Shown one piece after another: positions 25,843 through 34,597 of a DNA stretch of 64,000 nt. The number at the start of each line of letters is the position of its first letter. Position 1 is the stretch's first letter. Origin of the DNA: an uncultured Candidatus Peregrinibacteria bacterium. GTDB lineage: Bacteria; Patescibacteriota; Gracilibacteria; Peribacterales; Peribacteraceae. The notes beneath the pieces are model-generated. The model worked only from the letters and a program-made list of their open reading frames with translations. It searched no databases and was not told where the DNA came from. The translations under genes were made by a program, and so were the position numbers. The stretch lies in the NCBI GenBank assembly GCA_903825315.1, contig CAIKAD010000005.1, positions 62,001 to 126,000 on the forward strand, read 5' to 3'.

Positions 25843-26376
25843 ATGCGCACTATTCACTTACGGATTGTCGCAGGCCTGCTGGGATTTGGGGTTTTGACGC
25901 CTTTTGCGATGGGCGAGTCGACGGTTACATCGACCGTGGACCAATCGGTGCGGACGGAAGTAAACGGAGTGGTGCAGGAGGAATCCAACCATTGGACGAA
26001 CAGTGACGCCAACGCCATGCGACCATACGGGTCAGTGATGGAATCTCATGTGAACTCTCAGCTCTCGGTACAGACGTCCTGTTCCAATCTCCAGGGAACA
26101 ACACACCTCTCCTGTATCCGCGACGTGCGCAGGATCCTCAACAGCCAACCCGAAACGCCGATGGTAAAAAGCTACACGGATACCCAACCGGATTGGTGGA
26201 TACAGAAATGCCAGGAGAGTGTGGGGACAAATGTGACGGCCTGTAATGCGAACGGGATGGTGGGAAGGGCAATGGAGCGTCGCAGTCATATGAACACCCT
26301 GCGGCAGCAAACGCTCTTTGAGCGCCTCATGAAACGCCTCCAGCGACAGTTGGGACTCAGCGGGAACGGATCTTGA
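25843..26376 (+). CDS. Exported protein of unknown function, 177 aa
   Basis: The signal peptide is clear (residues 1-23, HLRIVAGLLGFGVLTPFAMG). The mature part is polar, with four cysteines that could form disulfides (SCSNLQ, LSCIRD, QKCQES, TACNAN) and an Arg/Leu-rich C-terminal helix. I do not recognise a family. A strong terminator lies 86 bp downstream, so it is expressed alone. Confidence 0.65.
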   Translation: MRTIHLRIVAGLLGFGVLTPFAMGESTVTSTVDQSVRTEVNGVVQEESNHWTNSDANAMRPYGSVMESHVNSQLSVQTSCSNLQGTTHLSCIRDVRRILNSQPETPMVKSYTDTQPDWWIQKCQESVGTNVTACNANGMVGRAMERRSHMNTLRQQTLFERLMKRLQRQLGLSGNGS

Positions 26377-26461
26377 GCAGCATCGACGGGGACGGAAAGA
26401 CTGGTGCGATTGCGGCGGAGGAGAGGAGAGGGGGCGGGGGTGAGGTGATAGCGGGTGGGGA

Positions 26462-26500
26462 GGGGGCGGGATGGGGCTTCGGCTCCACCGCCCCCTTTTT
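26462..26500 (+). terminator. Intrinsic terminator after the exported protein gene
   Basis: Perfect 8-bp stem GGGGGCGG / CCGCCCCC enclosing an inner GGGC-TTCG-GCTC hairpin, followed by TTTTT. Confidence 0.9.
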
Positions 26501-26521
26501 GTGTGGGAGCTTTGATGTATC

Positions 26522-26623
26522 GAGGAAATGCAATATTTGAAATGAGAAATGATCGAAATACTTCATGCTCTTGAAATGCTCCCAACATTTCTCATTTTGC
26601 ATTTCCAATTTACCATTTCCTCC
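26522..26623. repeat. Word-built inverted repeat, GGAAATGxAAAAT family (element H)
   Basis: Left arm 26522-26551 and right arm 26585-26623 share GAGGAAATG...GAAATGAGAAATG inverted. The core is 33 nt. It lies between a terminator and ndk, so it is not needed as the terminator of the upstream gene. Confidence 0.75.
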
Positions 26624-26662
26624 GTATCCTCTTTCCGCTCCCATTTTCTTCACTACCTTCAC

Positions 26663-27082
26663 ATGGAACAGACCCTCATCCTCCTCAAGCCGGACACCAT
26701 GCAAAAGCGCCTCGTCGGAAAAGTGATTGCGCGCTTTGAGGAAGCCAGCCTCGCCATCCGCGGATGCAAGATGATCCGACTGGGAAAAGACCTTCTCCGC
26801 GAACACTACGCCCACATCGCCGACAAGCCCTTCTATCCCGAAGTGGAGAACTTTATGGGATCGACTCCGGTGATCGCGCTCGTCCTCGAAGGAGATAACG
26901 TCGTAGGGAAAGTACGTGAAATGCTGGGAGTAACCGATAGCCGCAAAGCCGCGCCGGGCACGCTCCGCGCGGAATTCGGTGTGGATCAGATGGTCAACGT
27001 AGCACATGCGAGCGACAGCCCGGAGACTGCCGTCAAAGAGGTTGCCAGGTTCTTCCGCAAAGAAGAGCTTTTTGACTACTGA
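26663..27082 (+). CDS. ndk: Nucleoside-diphosphate kinase
   Basis: Transfers gamma-phosphate between nucleoside triphosphates through a phosphohistidine. At 139 aa it is the usual length. LILLKPDTMQKRLVGKVI at the N terminus and the active-site block NVAHASDSPETA near 113-124 (catalytic His117) identify it. The common form is NVxHGSDS, so Ala for Gly is a small variation. It converges with the protease gene with no bases between the two stop codons. Confidence 0.96.
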   Translation: MEQTLILLKPDTMQKRLVGKVIARFEEASLAIRGCKMIRLGKDLLREHYAHIADKPFYPEVENFMGSTPVIALVLEGDNVVGKVREMLGVTDSRKAAPGTLRAEFGVDQMVNVAHASDSPETAVKEVARFFRKEELFDY

Positions 27083-28318
27083 TCACTTCTTCAATACCGT
27101 CCGCACGGCTACATCCAACTGTGTATCCTTCTTGCCGTACGCATCGTCTGGCGCGCGTTCGACGACGACGTCCGGCGTCACGCCTTCCTTGCTCAGATTC
27201 TTCCCCTTGGGCGTGTACCAGCGCGCTACCGTCACGCGCAGGCTCCCGCCGCCCGGCACCTCAATCACCTCCTGCACCGTCCCCTTGCCGTAGCTCTTCA
27301 TACCAACAATGGTCGCACGGCCGTTATCCTGCAGCGCCCCCGCCACGATTTCCGACGCGCTCGCCGATGCCTGGTTGATGAGAACGGCCATCGGGATATC
27401 CGGGAAGACAGGATTACCGGTGACATCACTTTCCTTGTCCCCCTCAATGCGACTCTTCACTGTGACCACGGCACCTTTCTTGATGAACATGGATGCCAAG
27501 TCCACCGCACCGTCCAGATAACCGCCGCCGTTGCCGCGCAGATCCAGAATGATCCCTTTGACGGGCTTCGCCTTGATCTGTGTAAGGGCGTCGCGCACCT
27601 CCTGCATGCTCCGGTCGCCGAACTGGTTGAGCGCCACATAGCCCACCTGGCTACCGGACCAGGTGAGGATCTTCTCCTCCACACTCGGCACCGTCACGCT
27701 TGCGCGCGTGATGGTAAACAGGAGCGGCTGCGGGTTGGTACCGCGGTAAATCTGCAATGTAACCCTGGTTCCTTCCTTGCCGCGGATACGGCTGACAACG
27801 TCGTTGAGCGAGAGGCCATCGAGCTTCTGCTTATCGACCTCGGCGATAATGTCACCGGGAAGCAGCCCCGCACGTTCCGCAGGTGAATTTTTGAGCGGGG
27901 AAACAATCACCACTGCACCGTCGACAAGATTCAGTTCTGCGCCGATTCCCTCCAGCGTGCCCTCCAGCGTCTGGCGGAACTCCACATTCTGCGCGGGCGG
28001 CATGTATGCCGTAAAGGGATCCCCCACTCCGGCCACCATGCCCTCCACGGCACCGTCCAGCATCTGCTGCGTCTGCAGCGCCTGCGGATCCACGTAGCTG
28101 CGCTGGAGAAGCCGCCACACGTTCCACAGGAGAGAAACATCTACTTGCTTCTCGGGATCACCCACCGTCACGCCGCTCCCTGTTGCCACGCCCCTGCCCA
28201 CATATAAGTCCCCCTGCCATTGCCATTGTTCGAATGCACCCCGCATCCGCCATCCGGCCAGGAGCATGAATATCGAAAGAAGGGCGAAGAAAAAGATGGA
28301 TTTGAAGGACGGGCGCAT
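27083..28318 (-). CDS. Carboxy-terminal processing protease (S41, PDZ)
   Basis: Exported serine protease of 411 aa anchored by an N-terminal membrane helix (about residues 7-24). Order: S41 N-terminal helices, PDZ domain (about 120-200, SPAERAGLLPGDIIAEVD), and catalytic domain with the serine in QASASASEIVAGAL and the lysine in GMKSYGKGTVQ, forming the Ser/Lys dyad. CtpA enzymes trim or degrade envelope proteins. I start it at 28318 because the upstream codons do not fit a membrane anchor. There is no terminator between it and ndk. Confidence 0.92.
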   Translation of the reverse strand: MRPSFKSIFFFALLSIFMLLAGWRMRGAFEQWQWQGDLYVGRGVATGSGVTVGDPEKQVDVSLLWNVWRLLQRSYVDPQALQTQQMLDGAVEGMVAGVGDPFTAYMPPAQNVEFRQTLEGTLEGIGAELNLVDGAVVIVSPLKNSPAERAGLLPGDIIAEVDKQKLDGLSLNDVVSRIRGKEGTRVTLQIYRGTNPQPLLFTITRASVTVPSVEEKILTWSGSQVGYVALNQFGDRSMQEVRDALTQIKAKPVKGIILDLRGNGGGYLDGAVDLASMFIKKGAVVTVKSRIEGDKESDVTGNPVFPDIPMAVLINQASASASEIVAGALQDNGRATIVGMKSYGKGTVQEVIEVPGGGSLRVTVARWYTPKGKNLSKEGVTPDVVVERAPDDAYGKKDTQLDVAVRTVLKK

Positions 28319-28370
28319 ACAACGGGATGAAAAAGTTGGGGAACGCCGGAGAAGCCGATACGATAGTGAT

Positions 28371-28916
28371 ATGGTAAACGCTCGGAGGAAACCGCACAAT
28401 CAGGCTGCAAAGAAACCTGCCACCCCGGAAGTGACGCGAACCATGCGCGTGTCGGACATTACGACACTCATCCCGGATGCCGACAAGGTGCTGGCAGAGT
28501 ACGGCATCCACTGTGCCGGATGCAGCGTGGGAGGAATGGAAACGCTCGAGGAAGGATGCAGACTGCACGGATTCGGCACCGAGGAGATGGATGAACTGAT
28601 TGATGATCTCAATGCCCTACTAAAGGAATTGCCGGAGCGTCCTTGCACACTCACCATGACGCTTCCCGCTGCCCGCGCTCTCAAGGAGGTCATGAACAAA
28701 GAGAAGAAGATGAACCATCACCTGATCGTGACGGTCGACGGAAACGGCGGGTTCTGCATGGAATTCCAGGAAGACCGTCCGCAGGATGCCCGGACCTTTG
28801 CTCATGATGATGAGCCCGACATCCGCGTCCATGCGACAGAGCTGACACTCAAGAGGATCGGCGGCGCGACGATCGATTTTAGGGAGGGGAGATTTAAGCT
28901 GGATCTTTTGGATTGA
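28371..28916 (+). CDS. DUF1858 domain fused to a HesB/IscA-like domain
   Basis: A 181-aa protein. Residues 24-80 match the DUF1858/prismane-associated redox-disulfide domain: ADKVLAEYGIHCAGCSVGGMETLEEGCRLHG with the CAGC pair. Residues 90-181 resemble the A-type iron-sulfur carrier fold (LTMTLPAARALKEVM through GATIDFREGRFKL) but lack the three conserved cysteines. Function is unknown; a redox or Fe-S-related role is inferred. A TACGAT box (28359-28364) ends 6 nt before the ATG at 28371, which fixes the start and suggests a leaderless mRNA. It is divergent from the protease gene. Confidence 0.7.
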   Translation: MVNARRKPHNQAAKKPATPEVTRTMRVSDITTLIPDADKVLAEYGIHCAGCSVGGMETLEEGCRLHGFGTEEMDELIDDLNALLKELPERPCTLTMTLPAARALKEVMNKEKKMNHHLIVTVDGNGGFCMEFQEDRPQDARTFAHDDEPDIRVHATELTLKRIGGATIDFREGRFKLDLLD

Positions 28917-29036
28917 AGATGCAGAGGATGCAGACGAAACAGAAGAATCAGGGGATAGGCTATTATCCTCTCCGAAAACTGAATCACCTCCGTTCCTCTG
29001 AAACCTCTGCATCTTCTGCATCCTCTGCCTCCTCCC
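28915..29036. repeat. Word-built inverted repeat, GATGCAGA family (element C)
   Basis: Left arm 28915-28950 begins on the last base pairs of the upstream stop codon; right arm 28991-29036. Units are GATGCAGAGGATGCAGA and its complement. Read on the minus strand, the core again has GATAA and TCTTCTG at the positions seen in element B. Confidence 0.75.
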
Positions 29037-29087
29037 AGCGATTCTCCATCAACTTCCAGCCGGCCAGATGCTATGATACCCCCCAAG

Positions 29088-29708
29088 ATGATCCGCCTTC
29101 CCGCGGAACTGGAACAGCGGCTTGAGAAAACTTTTCCCAGAATACGGGAACGGGAACAGTTTGTAGCTGATGCCGTGACCGACGCACTGGAATCCGCGCC
29201 AGGCCCCATGGAAGATATGCCTGCAAGCGTGGGTGGGACGCTCCACCTTTTTTCGGACGGCGGGTCGCGCGGCAATCCGGGCCAGGCCGCCATCGGGTAC
29301 ATCATCGAGGATCCTGCCCACGGGGAAATCCTCAAGCAACACGGTGAGTGCATCGGCGTGGAGACGAACAACATCGCGGAATACCGTGCGCTCATAGAAG
29401 GATTAAAGGCAGCACTGGACTTCCGCCCCAACCGCCTCGTATGCCACCTGGACTCAGAACTCGTCGTTAAACAGGTGGCCGGCGAGTACAGGGTGAAGAT
29501 GCCCACGCTCCAGCCACTCGTGGACGAGGTACGCCAGCTCTCTATGGAATTTCCGGACATCATCTTTAAGCACATTCCCCGCAGCGACAACTACCGCGCT
29601 GATGCGCTCGTCAATAAAGTGCTCGACGAGCAGGAGCATGGACGCAGGAAAGCGACGCCCAACGTTCCACCGCAACCGCCCCAGCGGTCGATGTTTGGAG
29701 GCTATTGA
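29088..29708 (+). CDS. RNase HI-like protein
   Basis: A 206-aa protein whose residues 50-175 form an RNase H domain with all four acidic positions: FSDGGSRGNPG, NNIAEYRAL, CHLDSELVVKQ and DNYRADALVN. The N terminus (about 1-45) is a helical segment, and the C terminus is Pro/Gln-rich. It should cut RNA in RNA-DNA hybrids. A TATGAT box at 29072-29077 overlaps the first possible ATG, so the ATG at 29088 is the likelier start. Confidence 0.88.
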   Translation: MIRLPAELEQRLEKTFPRIREREQFVADAVTDALESAPGPMEDMPASVGGTLHLFSDGGSRGNPGQAAIGYIIEDPAHGEILKQHGECIGVETNNIAEYRALIEGLKAALDFRPNRLVCHLDSELVVKQVAGEYRVKMPTLQPLVDEVRQLSMEFPDIIFKHIPRSDNYRADALVNKVLDEQEHGRRKATPNVPPQPPQRSMFGGY

Positions 29709-29799
29709 GGAGTAACGGATTAACAGAGTAACGGAATAACGGGATTCTTCATCTTGAGCGAGTTCCTGTTACTCTGTTATTCCCTTATTCTGTTACTCC
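29709..29799. repeat. Word-built inverted repeat, GTAACAGAATAACGG family (element I)
   Basis: Left arm 29709-29744 starts right after the RNase H stop; right arm 29764-29799. Words GAGTAACGG/AATAACGGG/AACAGAGTAAC are inverted, with only about 19 nt of core, so a long stem of nearly 35 bp can form. Confidence 0.8.
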
Positions 29800-29824
29800 A
29801 ATTCTTGCTAGGATCAATCACCAC

Positions 29825-31117
29825 ATGACACGCCGAACATTGCTCCTCATCGCGCTCCTGCCGATCCTCCTTCTGATGACACAGAAGGCGGGTGCCGTTG
29901 AGCCTCCACTGACTTACCGCTACCTCCACTTCCTCTATACGGTGCGGCCGTCGCCGGCGTGGAAGTCCACGCAACGCGTGTGGACATTCAACGGCAAGCC
30001 GTTCCTCCCGCCCGCATCGCTCCTCGTAGACGGGGACAATGTCCCGCCGTTCCCGCCGGGCGTGGAAGCGAAGTGGACGGACGGGTGGAACCGGGAAGCA
30101 GTTAAAGCCTCCATCGCCGCCTCCGTGGGCAAGCCGCTCCACCGCGATCCCGGCGAGGTGACGATCAAACATGACGGGACAGGGAGTGGGGGAAAGATTA
30201 CCTTCGAAGGCGTGGGACTCACCGGACGGGACGTGGATCTGGACCGTGCGGCGGACTTGACCATTGCCGCATTGGAGAAGGGTGTATCGGACATTGTAGT
30301 GCCCATCACGGAAACGCAGCCGAAAATCACCATCACCGATCCGGCGCTGGTAGCGCAGGGCATCCGGGAAGTGGTAACCGTGGGCGAATCGGACTTTAGC
30401 AACTCACCGTCCAACCGCCGCCACAACATCGCCACCGGCCTCGCGCGGTTCAACGGCCACCTGATCCCGCAGGGAACCATCTTCTCCTTTGACCAGACGC
30501 TCGGGCGCGTGGACGGGACGACCGGTTATCTGAAGGAACTCGTCATAAAGGGAAGCAGAACGGAGCCGGACTTCGGCGGCGGCCTGTGCCAGGTGAGCAC
30601 CACCGCCTACCGCGGCGTGTGGGAATACGGGTTCCCCATCACGCAGCGCCTCAACCACAGCTACTCCGTAAGCCATTACTTCCCGCAGGGAACAGACGCC
30701 ACCGTGTATCCACCCTCCGTGGACATGAAGTTCAAGAACGATTCGCCGGGCGCGCTCCTCATCCAGACATACAGTGAAAACGACCTCGCCTACTTCATCT
30801 ACTACGGCACGCGGGACGACCGGAAGAGTTCTGTGATCGGCCCCTTTACGTGGGGACACGTCGCCCCTCCGCCGGATCGAACCGAATACACAACAACGGA
30901 ATTGAAACCGGGTGAGAAGAAGAAGATGGGTGAGCGCGTACCGGGCATCAGTACGCTCTGGTATCGTTTCGTAAAGAAGGGTGATGTGGAGAAGGCGGAA
31001 CCGGTAGTGTCCAAGTATGAAGCGCGACCGCTCTACTACCTGATCGGCGTGGCAACAATGCCTCAAAAAGGGACGGGATCCGGAGCAGCGGTGCCAACGT
31101 TATTTATGGAAGACTGA
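29825..31117 (+). CDS. Secreted VanW-family protein
   Basis: A 430-aa exported protein with a signal peptide (residues 1-24, LLLIALLPILLLMTQKAGA). Residues 60-170 look like a peptidoglycan-binding-4 domain as found before VanW. Residues 180-360 are the VanW domain with FSFDQTLGRVDG, DFGGGLCQVSTTAYRG and HSYSVSHYFPQGTDATVYPP. VanW proteins are common in cell-wall-active loci but their activity is not known. The promoter is probably the TAGGAT box 10 nt before the ATG. Confidence 0.88.
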   Translation: MTRRTLLLIALLPILLLMTQKAGAVEPPLTYRYLHFLYTVRPSPAWKSTQRVWTFNGKPFLPPASLLVDGDNVPPFPPGVEAKWTDGWNREAVKASIAASVGKPLHRDPGEVTIKHDGTGSGGKITFEGVGLTGRDVDLDRAADLTIAALEKGVSDIVVPITETQPKITITDPALVAQGIREVVTVGESDFSNSPSNRRHNIATGLARFNGHLIPQGTIFSFDQTLGRVDGTTGYLKELVIKGSRTEPDFGGGLCQVSTTAYRGVWEYGFPITQRLNHSYSVSHYFPQGTDATVYPPSVDMKFKNDSPGALLIQTYSENDLAYFIYYGTRDDRKSSVIGPFTWGHVAPPPDRTEYTTTELKPGEKKKMGERVPGISTLWYRFVKKGDVEKAEPVVSKYEARPLYYLIGVATMPQKGTGSGAAVPTLFMED

Positions 31118-31146
31118 CCATGATTACTGTGATGAACGGCTCTACT

Positions 31147-31255
31147 CTTTGATTCTCTTTTAGAAGAGAAGAGGGCGGCGGCGACCCACTGTAGCTCCCG
31201 CAGGGGCGTAGGTGGGATCGCATTTCCCATTCGGGCCTGAGAAGCCCCTCAGGAC
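31147..31255. other. Cluster of hairpins in non-coding DNA between vanW-like gene and recO
   Basis: Three stems follow one another: TTCTCTT/AAGAGAA, GCGACCCAC/GTGGGATCGC with an inner hairpin, and CCTGAG/CTCAGG. The 227-bp gap lies between two converging genes. It may hold terminators or a small RNA; I cannot decide. Confidence 0.4.
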
Positions 31256-31344
31256 CTTCGAACGGCTTTCTCCCATTTTTTGTCGCCCTGACATAAGAAA
31301 TGAGGTACCACTTCTTACTTACAGCCCAACGGCAACCTCATACA

Positions 31345-31980
31345 TCATAGTGCTGCTACTACCGCCGGCGCCCTCAGTGCTCCCGTCAGATGATTCGCAC
31401 TGCACCTCAAACAGAGTTCGCGGATGCGGGATGATCCTTGTCGCTGCAGACACTGGGTTTCCTGCCCCTCACGGGCAGACGTGACGAATGCCTGCTCCTC
31501 GCGGTTAAGGGACATGATGTTCTCCAGCGCGTCATCATCCGGCAGGAGACCTAAGAGATGAAGGAGGCGAATTTGGAACGCAAGCACGCAGTCCGGCGCC
31601 ACCTGCTGGCAGGAAAAAAGGAATGCGAGCGTGGCATCAAAGATGGAAGGATCGGGTTCCTCATGGGACACAAGCGAGAGGAGAAATTCGATTCCTTCCT
31701 GCGCCTGTGCAAAGCAGCGAACCTCCATCAGTTCATCGAGCGGCGGATCTGCCTGCGCAGCACCTGCAACGTAGAAGCCGCTATGGCTCTCCCGGAGCTG
31801 GAGCGTAACGTGGCGAAACGGCAGAAGAGTCCCCCCAAGCCGTGCCGTGATTTTCCGCGCACCTGTCGCTGTAGCCGTCACTCTCCCCTTTTCCCGCGTA
31901 AGTAGAATGCAGAACCTGTCGGCTTCGCCCGTATCGTACGTGCGGAGGACGATCGCCCGACATTGAAGTTGCTGCGCCAC
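31345..31980 (-). CDS. recO: DNA repair protein RecO
   Basis: Loads RecA at gaps together with RecR; recR is also in this window at 61723. The 211-aa protein has the OB-fold start AIVLRTYDTGEADRFCILLTREKGRV at residues 9-34, followed by the helical domain. The four-cysteine zinc site of longer RecO proteins is reduced. Length is at the short end of the family. Confidence 0.85.
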   Translation of the reverse strand: MAQQLQCRAIVLRTYDTGEADRFCILLTREKGRVTATATGARKITARLGGTLLPFRHVTLQLRESHSGFYVAGAAQADPPLDELMEVRCFAQAQEGIEFLLSLVSHEEPDPSIFDATLAFLFSCQQVAPDCVLAFQIRLLHLLGLLPDDDALENIMSLNREEQAFVTSAREGQETQCLQRQGSSRIRELCLRCSANHLTGALRAPAVVAAL

Positions 31981-32026
31981 GACTACAGAATAGTGCCCAA
32001 GAATGAAGATGTGAACAAAGTGAAGA

Positions 32027-32130
32027 CGAAATTGAAAATAGGAAATGGAAAATTGAAAATGAAGGAAATCATCCAGTCACTAGAATTCCTACCCATTATT
32101 TTCCATTTTCAATATTCCTTTATCCATTCG
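32027..32130. repeat. Word-built inverted repeat, GGAAATGGAAAATTG family (element J)
   Basis: Left arm 32027-32065 (AAATTGAAAATAGGAAATGG words) and right arm 32095-32130 inverted, core 29 nt. It lies between recO and ftsX, both on the minus strand. Confidence 0.75.
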
Positions 32131-32165
32131 ATACTACCCTTTAACCTCCACATGCTAAACAGAAC

Positions 32166-33104
32166 TTAGATCTTCAATCCATCCTTCACCGCCCCCCGTA
32201 CACCGAGCCATGCCGCAAGCGGCGCGATGGCCAGGGAACAGAGAATACCGATGCCCATGATCGCAAAGATTAGGAGGGAACCCACATATTCCTCCAGAAA
32301 GGAAATTCCCGGCTGGAGAGTAGGCACAACAGAGAGAATGGAATGGGCAAATGCACTGAGGAGAGCAGATACGATCCCGGCGATAAGAAGGAGAAGGAAC
32401 CCCTCGGTGGCAAACGGGAGGAGGATGGCCCATTCCCCCGCTCCGGCAAGACGTTCTACCTTCACTTCTTCCTGGCTCCAGAGCGCACACCGCCGCAAAG
32501 CACCAGCCAAAACAAAAATAACTGCGAGAAATGCTGCAATCGCGATTCCCACCGCCCAATCGCTCAACGCATGGAGCAACGCCGCAACGGTTCCCACCTC
32601 CTGTGCACGCTCCTGCAGATGAAGGAAGGACGCAGGATCGAGCAGTTTGGCTTGATCGTCCTGTCGGAGGAATGTGAAGAGCGACGGCGCCGCGTCCAGC
32701 GAATGGAGTGTGACCGCAAAAGAATCACGGAACTGTTTTTTGGCGGTACGGCCCTCCAGGAAAACGATGAAAGCAGGATCCATAACGCGGGCGCGCTCCT
32801 GTGTCTGTTCGCGCGTCACGTAGCTCACCTCCGCCACGGCAGGATGGTTCTGCAGGACGCCAAAAAGCTGCTGGATATCCTTATCGGGCGCATCCTGCCT
32901 AAGCTCGATCTGCAGGGGCACATCTTGTACGAGTGCGACACCCGCCCTCTGCAGCGCCACACGAAGCACAACAAGACAGTGCAGGAGCGTCAACAAACAG
33001 ACGAGCGCCACCAATGCCACCCACCATCCCCGCTCACGCCAAAACGACTGCACACCTCGCCGAATGCCGCGCCGGAAGAGAACGAACCCATGGGAGGGGA
33101 TCAC
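32166..33104 (-). CDS. ftsX: Cell-division permease FtsX
   Basis: A 312-aa inner-membrane protein of the FtsEX complex, which activates wall hydrolases at the septum. Topology: N-terminal TM (about 28-50), an extracytoplasmic domain (about 55-170), then three TM segments (about 185-205, 232-255 and 273-298). This is the FtsX pattern of four TMs. FtsE is not adjacent, which is unusual. A TATACT box ends 8 nt before a GTG start. Confidence 0.82.
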   Translation of the reverse strand: MIPSHGFVLFRRGIRRGVQSFWRERGWWVALVALVCLLTLLHCLVVLRVALQRAGVALVQDVPLQIELRQDAPDKDIQQLFGVLQNHPAVAEVSYVTREQTQERARVMDPAFIVFLEGRTAKKQFRDSFAVTLHSLDAAPSLFTFLRQDDQAKLLDPASFLHLQERAQEVGTVAALLHALSDWAVGIAIAAFLAVIFVLAGALRRCALWSQEEVKVERLAGAGEWAILLPFATEGFLLLLIAGIVSALLSAFAHSILSVVPTLQPGISFLEEYVGSLLIFAIMGIGILCSLAIAPLAAWLGVRGAVKDGLKI

Positions 33105-33157
33105 GGGACGACAGTATAGGACAGATCGGACCGGAGTGGTAGTTCAAGGTGAAAGGA

Positions 33158-33280
33158 GAACATTGTTCGATTGTTTCATTGTTACATTGTTGGCGAAGCA
33201 AGTGATGAGCTGTATGACACCTTGGTTCGTTCGCGCTTGCGAACAATGAGTCAATACCACAATGAAACAATCTCCCAATG
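33158..33280. repeat. Word-built inverted repeat, GATTGTTTCATTGT words (element K)
   Basis: Left arm 33158-33192 and right arm 33241-33280 share GATTGTTTCATTGT inverted, plus flanking GAACATTGTT. The 48-nt core has a TTCGCGCTTGCGAA hairpin next to the right arm. Confidence 0.75.
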
Positions 33281-33301
33281 GACACGAGAAACGACCGCTA
33301 C

Positions 33302-33919
33302 CTACCGAACTGATTTTTCTTCAGTCGTTGCCACCGCCGAACGCAGCCGCTCCAATGCCTTGATACATTCGCGTGCGCGCTGGTTCTGGGGATCGAGATC
33401 AAGCGCGCGGAGAAAGAGCGCGCGTGACTTGGCGAAGTTACGGAGTTCCAGATAGGCAATGCCAAGATCGCAGAGCGTAAGAGTACTGTCGCTCTCCAGG
33501 TTGAGGGAACGCTCCAGCGTCACAACACCCTGCGCCCGCTCGCCGCTACAGAAGAGCGCCCAGCCGAGGCAGCGCAAAATCTCGGGATTGTTGGACTTGA
33601 GAAGGTTCGCCTTGCGCAGGTGCGCCACGGCCTCCTTCCATTCCTCCTTGCGCGAGCGAAGGAACCCCAGAATGTACTCGGCGGTATAGCTGCTCGGATC
33701 CAGCGCTAGTGCCTGCTTGGCCGCCGTCTCCGCACGGGGATAATGCTCAAGGCTCAACTCGTTATCCGCTACTTCCTCCAGTGCCGCCACATTCTCCGGA
33801 TCTTCAAAGAGGAGCTCTTCGAGAATCACAAGAGCCTCTTGGTGATGACCGTCGAGCTTCAGCTGTTCGGCCTTCTCCAAACGCGGCAGGACGTCCGGTG
33901 ATGGATCATCGTGCACCAT
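33302..33919 (-). CDS. TPR-repeat protein
   Basis: A 205-aa protein built of about five tetratricopeptide repeats (LEKAEQLKLDGHHQEALVIL, AEYILGFLRSRKEEWKEAVA, ARALFLRALDLDP-like endings). No signal peptide or membrane anchor. TPRs mediate protein contacts, and the partner is unknown. The ATG at 33919 is preceded by TATGCT ending exactly 6 nt upstream, which argues for this start and a leaderless mRNA. Confidence 0.75.
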   Translation of the reverse strand: MVHDDPSPDVLPRLEKAEQLKLDGHHQEALVILEELLFEDPENVAALEEVADNELSLEHYPRAETAAKQALALDPSSYTAEYILGFLRSRKEEWKEAVAHLRKANLLKSNNPEILRCLGWALFCSGERAQGVVTLERSLNLESDSTLTLCDLGIAYLELRNFAKSRALFLRALDLDPQNQRARECIKALERLRSAVATTEEKSVR

Positions 33920-33969
33920 ACGGGGAGCATACGGTACTGAAGAGAGTGAGGAAAATCTACCCTTTTCGA

Positions 33970-34305
33970 TCAGTAAATGACGAAGTACACCACGCGGATG
34001 ATCGTATAGGAGAGCAATACAACGGCCAGACCGGTAATGGCGCCGATCATAATGGAATTCCCTTTCTTGGCCCATTCCTCCTTGCCCGCTCCGCCCACCT
34101 TCATCAGAGCTCCTATAAGGAAGAGTGTGGCACAGAAGGCAGCAATCCAGTACACCCCGATATTCACGAGCTTCCCCAGCACATCCATGATACTGATCTG
34201 TACCCCCGGCACATTGATGGTCCGCGAATCATAAGCAAATGCAGCCCCTTTCGATAGGAAGAAGAAAGGAAAGGAAAGGATGCCGATCGTTCGGGGACGG
34301 ATCAT
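33970..34305 (-). CDS. VirB2/TrbC-like pilin or small two-TM membrane protein
   Basis: A 111-aa protein with a signal-like N terminus (residues 5-25, TIGILSFPFFFLSKGAAFAY), an amphipathic stretch, and two TM segments (about 45-68 and 84-108) separated by a short basic loop GGAGKEEWAKKGN. This layout is that of conjugative-type pilins, which are frequent orphans in this group of bacteria. No type IV secretion genes are adjacent. A consensus TATAAT (34312-34317) ends 6 nt before the ATG. Confidence 0.6.
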   Translation of the reverse strand: MIRPRTIGILSFPFFFLSKGAAFAYDSRTINVPGVQISIMDVLGKLVNIGVYWIAAFCATLFLIGALMKVGGAGKEEWAKKGNSIMIGAITGLAVVLLSYTIIRVVYFVIY

Positions 34306-34311
34306 CTGAAT

Positions 34312-34317
34312 ATTATA
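34312..34317 (-). promoter_or_regulatory. Consensus -10 of the pilin-like gene
   Basis: TATAAT on the minus strand, then 6 nt, then the ATG at 34305. It removes the much longer upstream reading frame as a gene start. The 34318-34597 stretch between the two divergent genes shows nothing else I can name. Confidence 0.7.
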
Positions 34318-34597
34318 GCATATTTTATGGCTTGATGGAACGGCGAACGGATCGAGCAATCCGCTTGCGGAAGCCAAAGAAATGGATGCGAAACCCTGCA
34401 GTGCATGATTGCCCATCTCGCCCTGACGCCCTACACTGCAATCCCAACCTATGCATTCACAGGGCGATTCCCATTTTCGTTCCTCCGAGGTAAACGGAAC
34501 GCATTCTCCCCGTGCTGCGTCCGGCACGGACCGGCATGGCGGCACGTACCGGCCCGCCCGGCGCACACAGCCCCCTACAAGGGCTGCCGCGTTCTTG

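Noticed and set aside
16815-29036. GATGCAGA repeats as a CRISPR-like or simple tandem-repeat array
   Set aside because: Units are degenerate, there are no regular spacers, and the two arms are inverted rather than direct; no cas genes are present.
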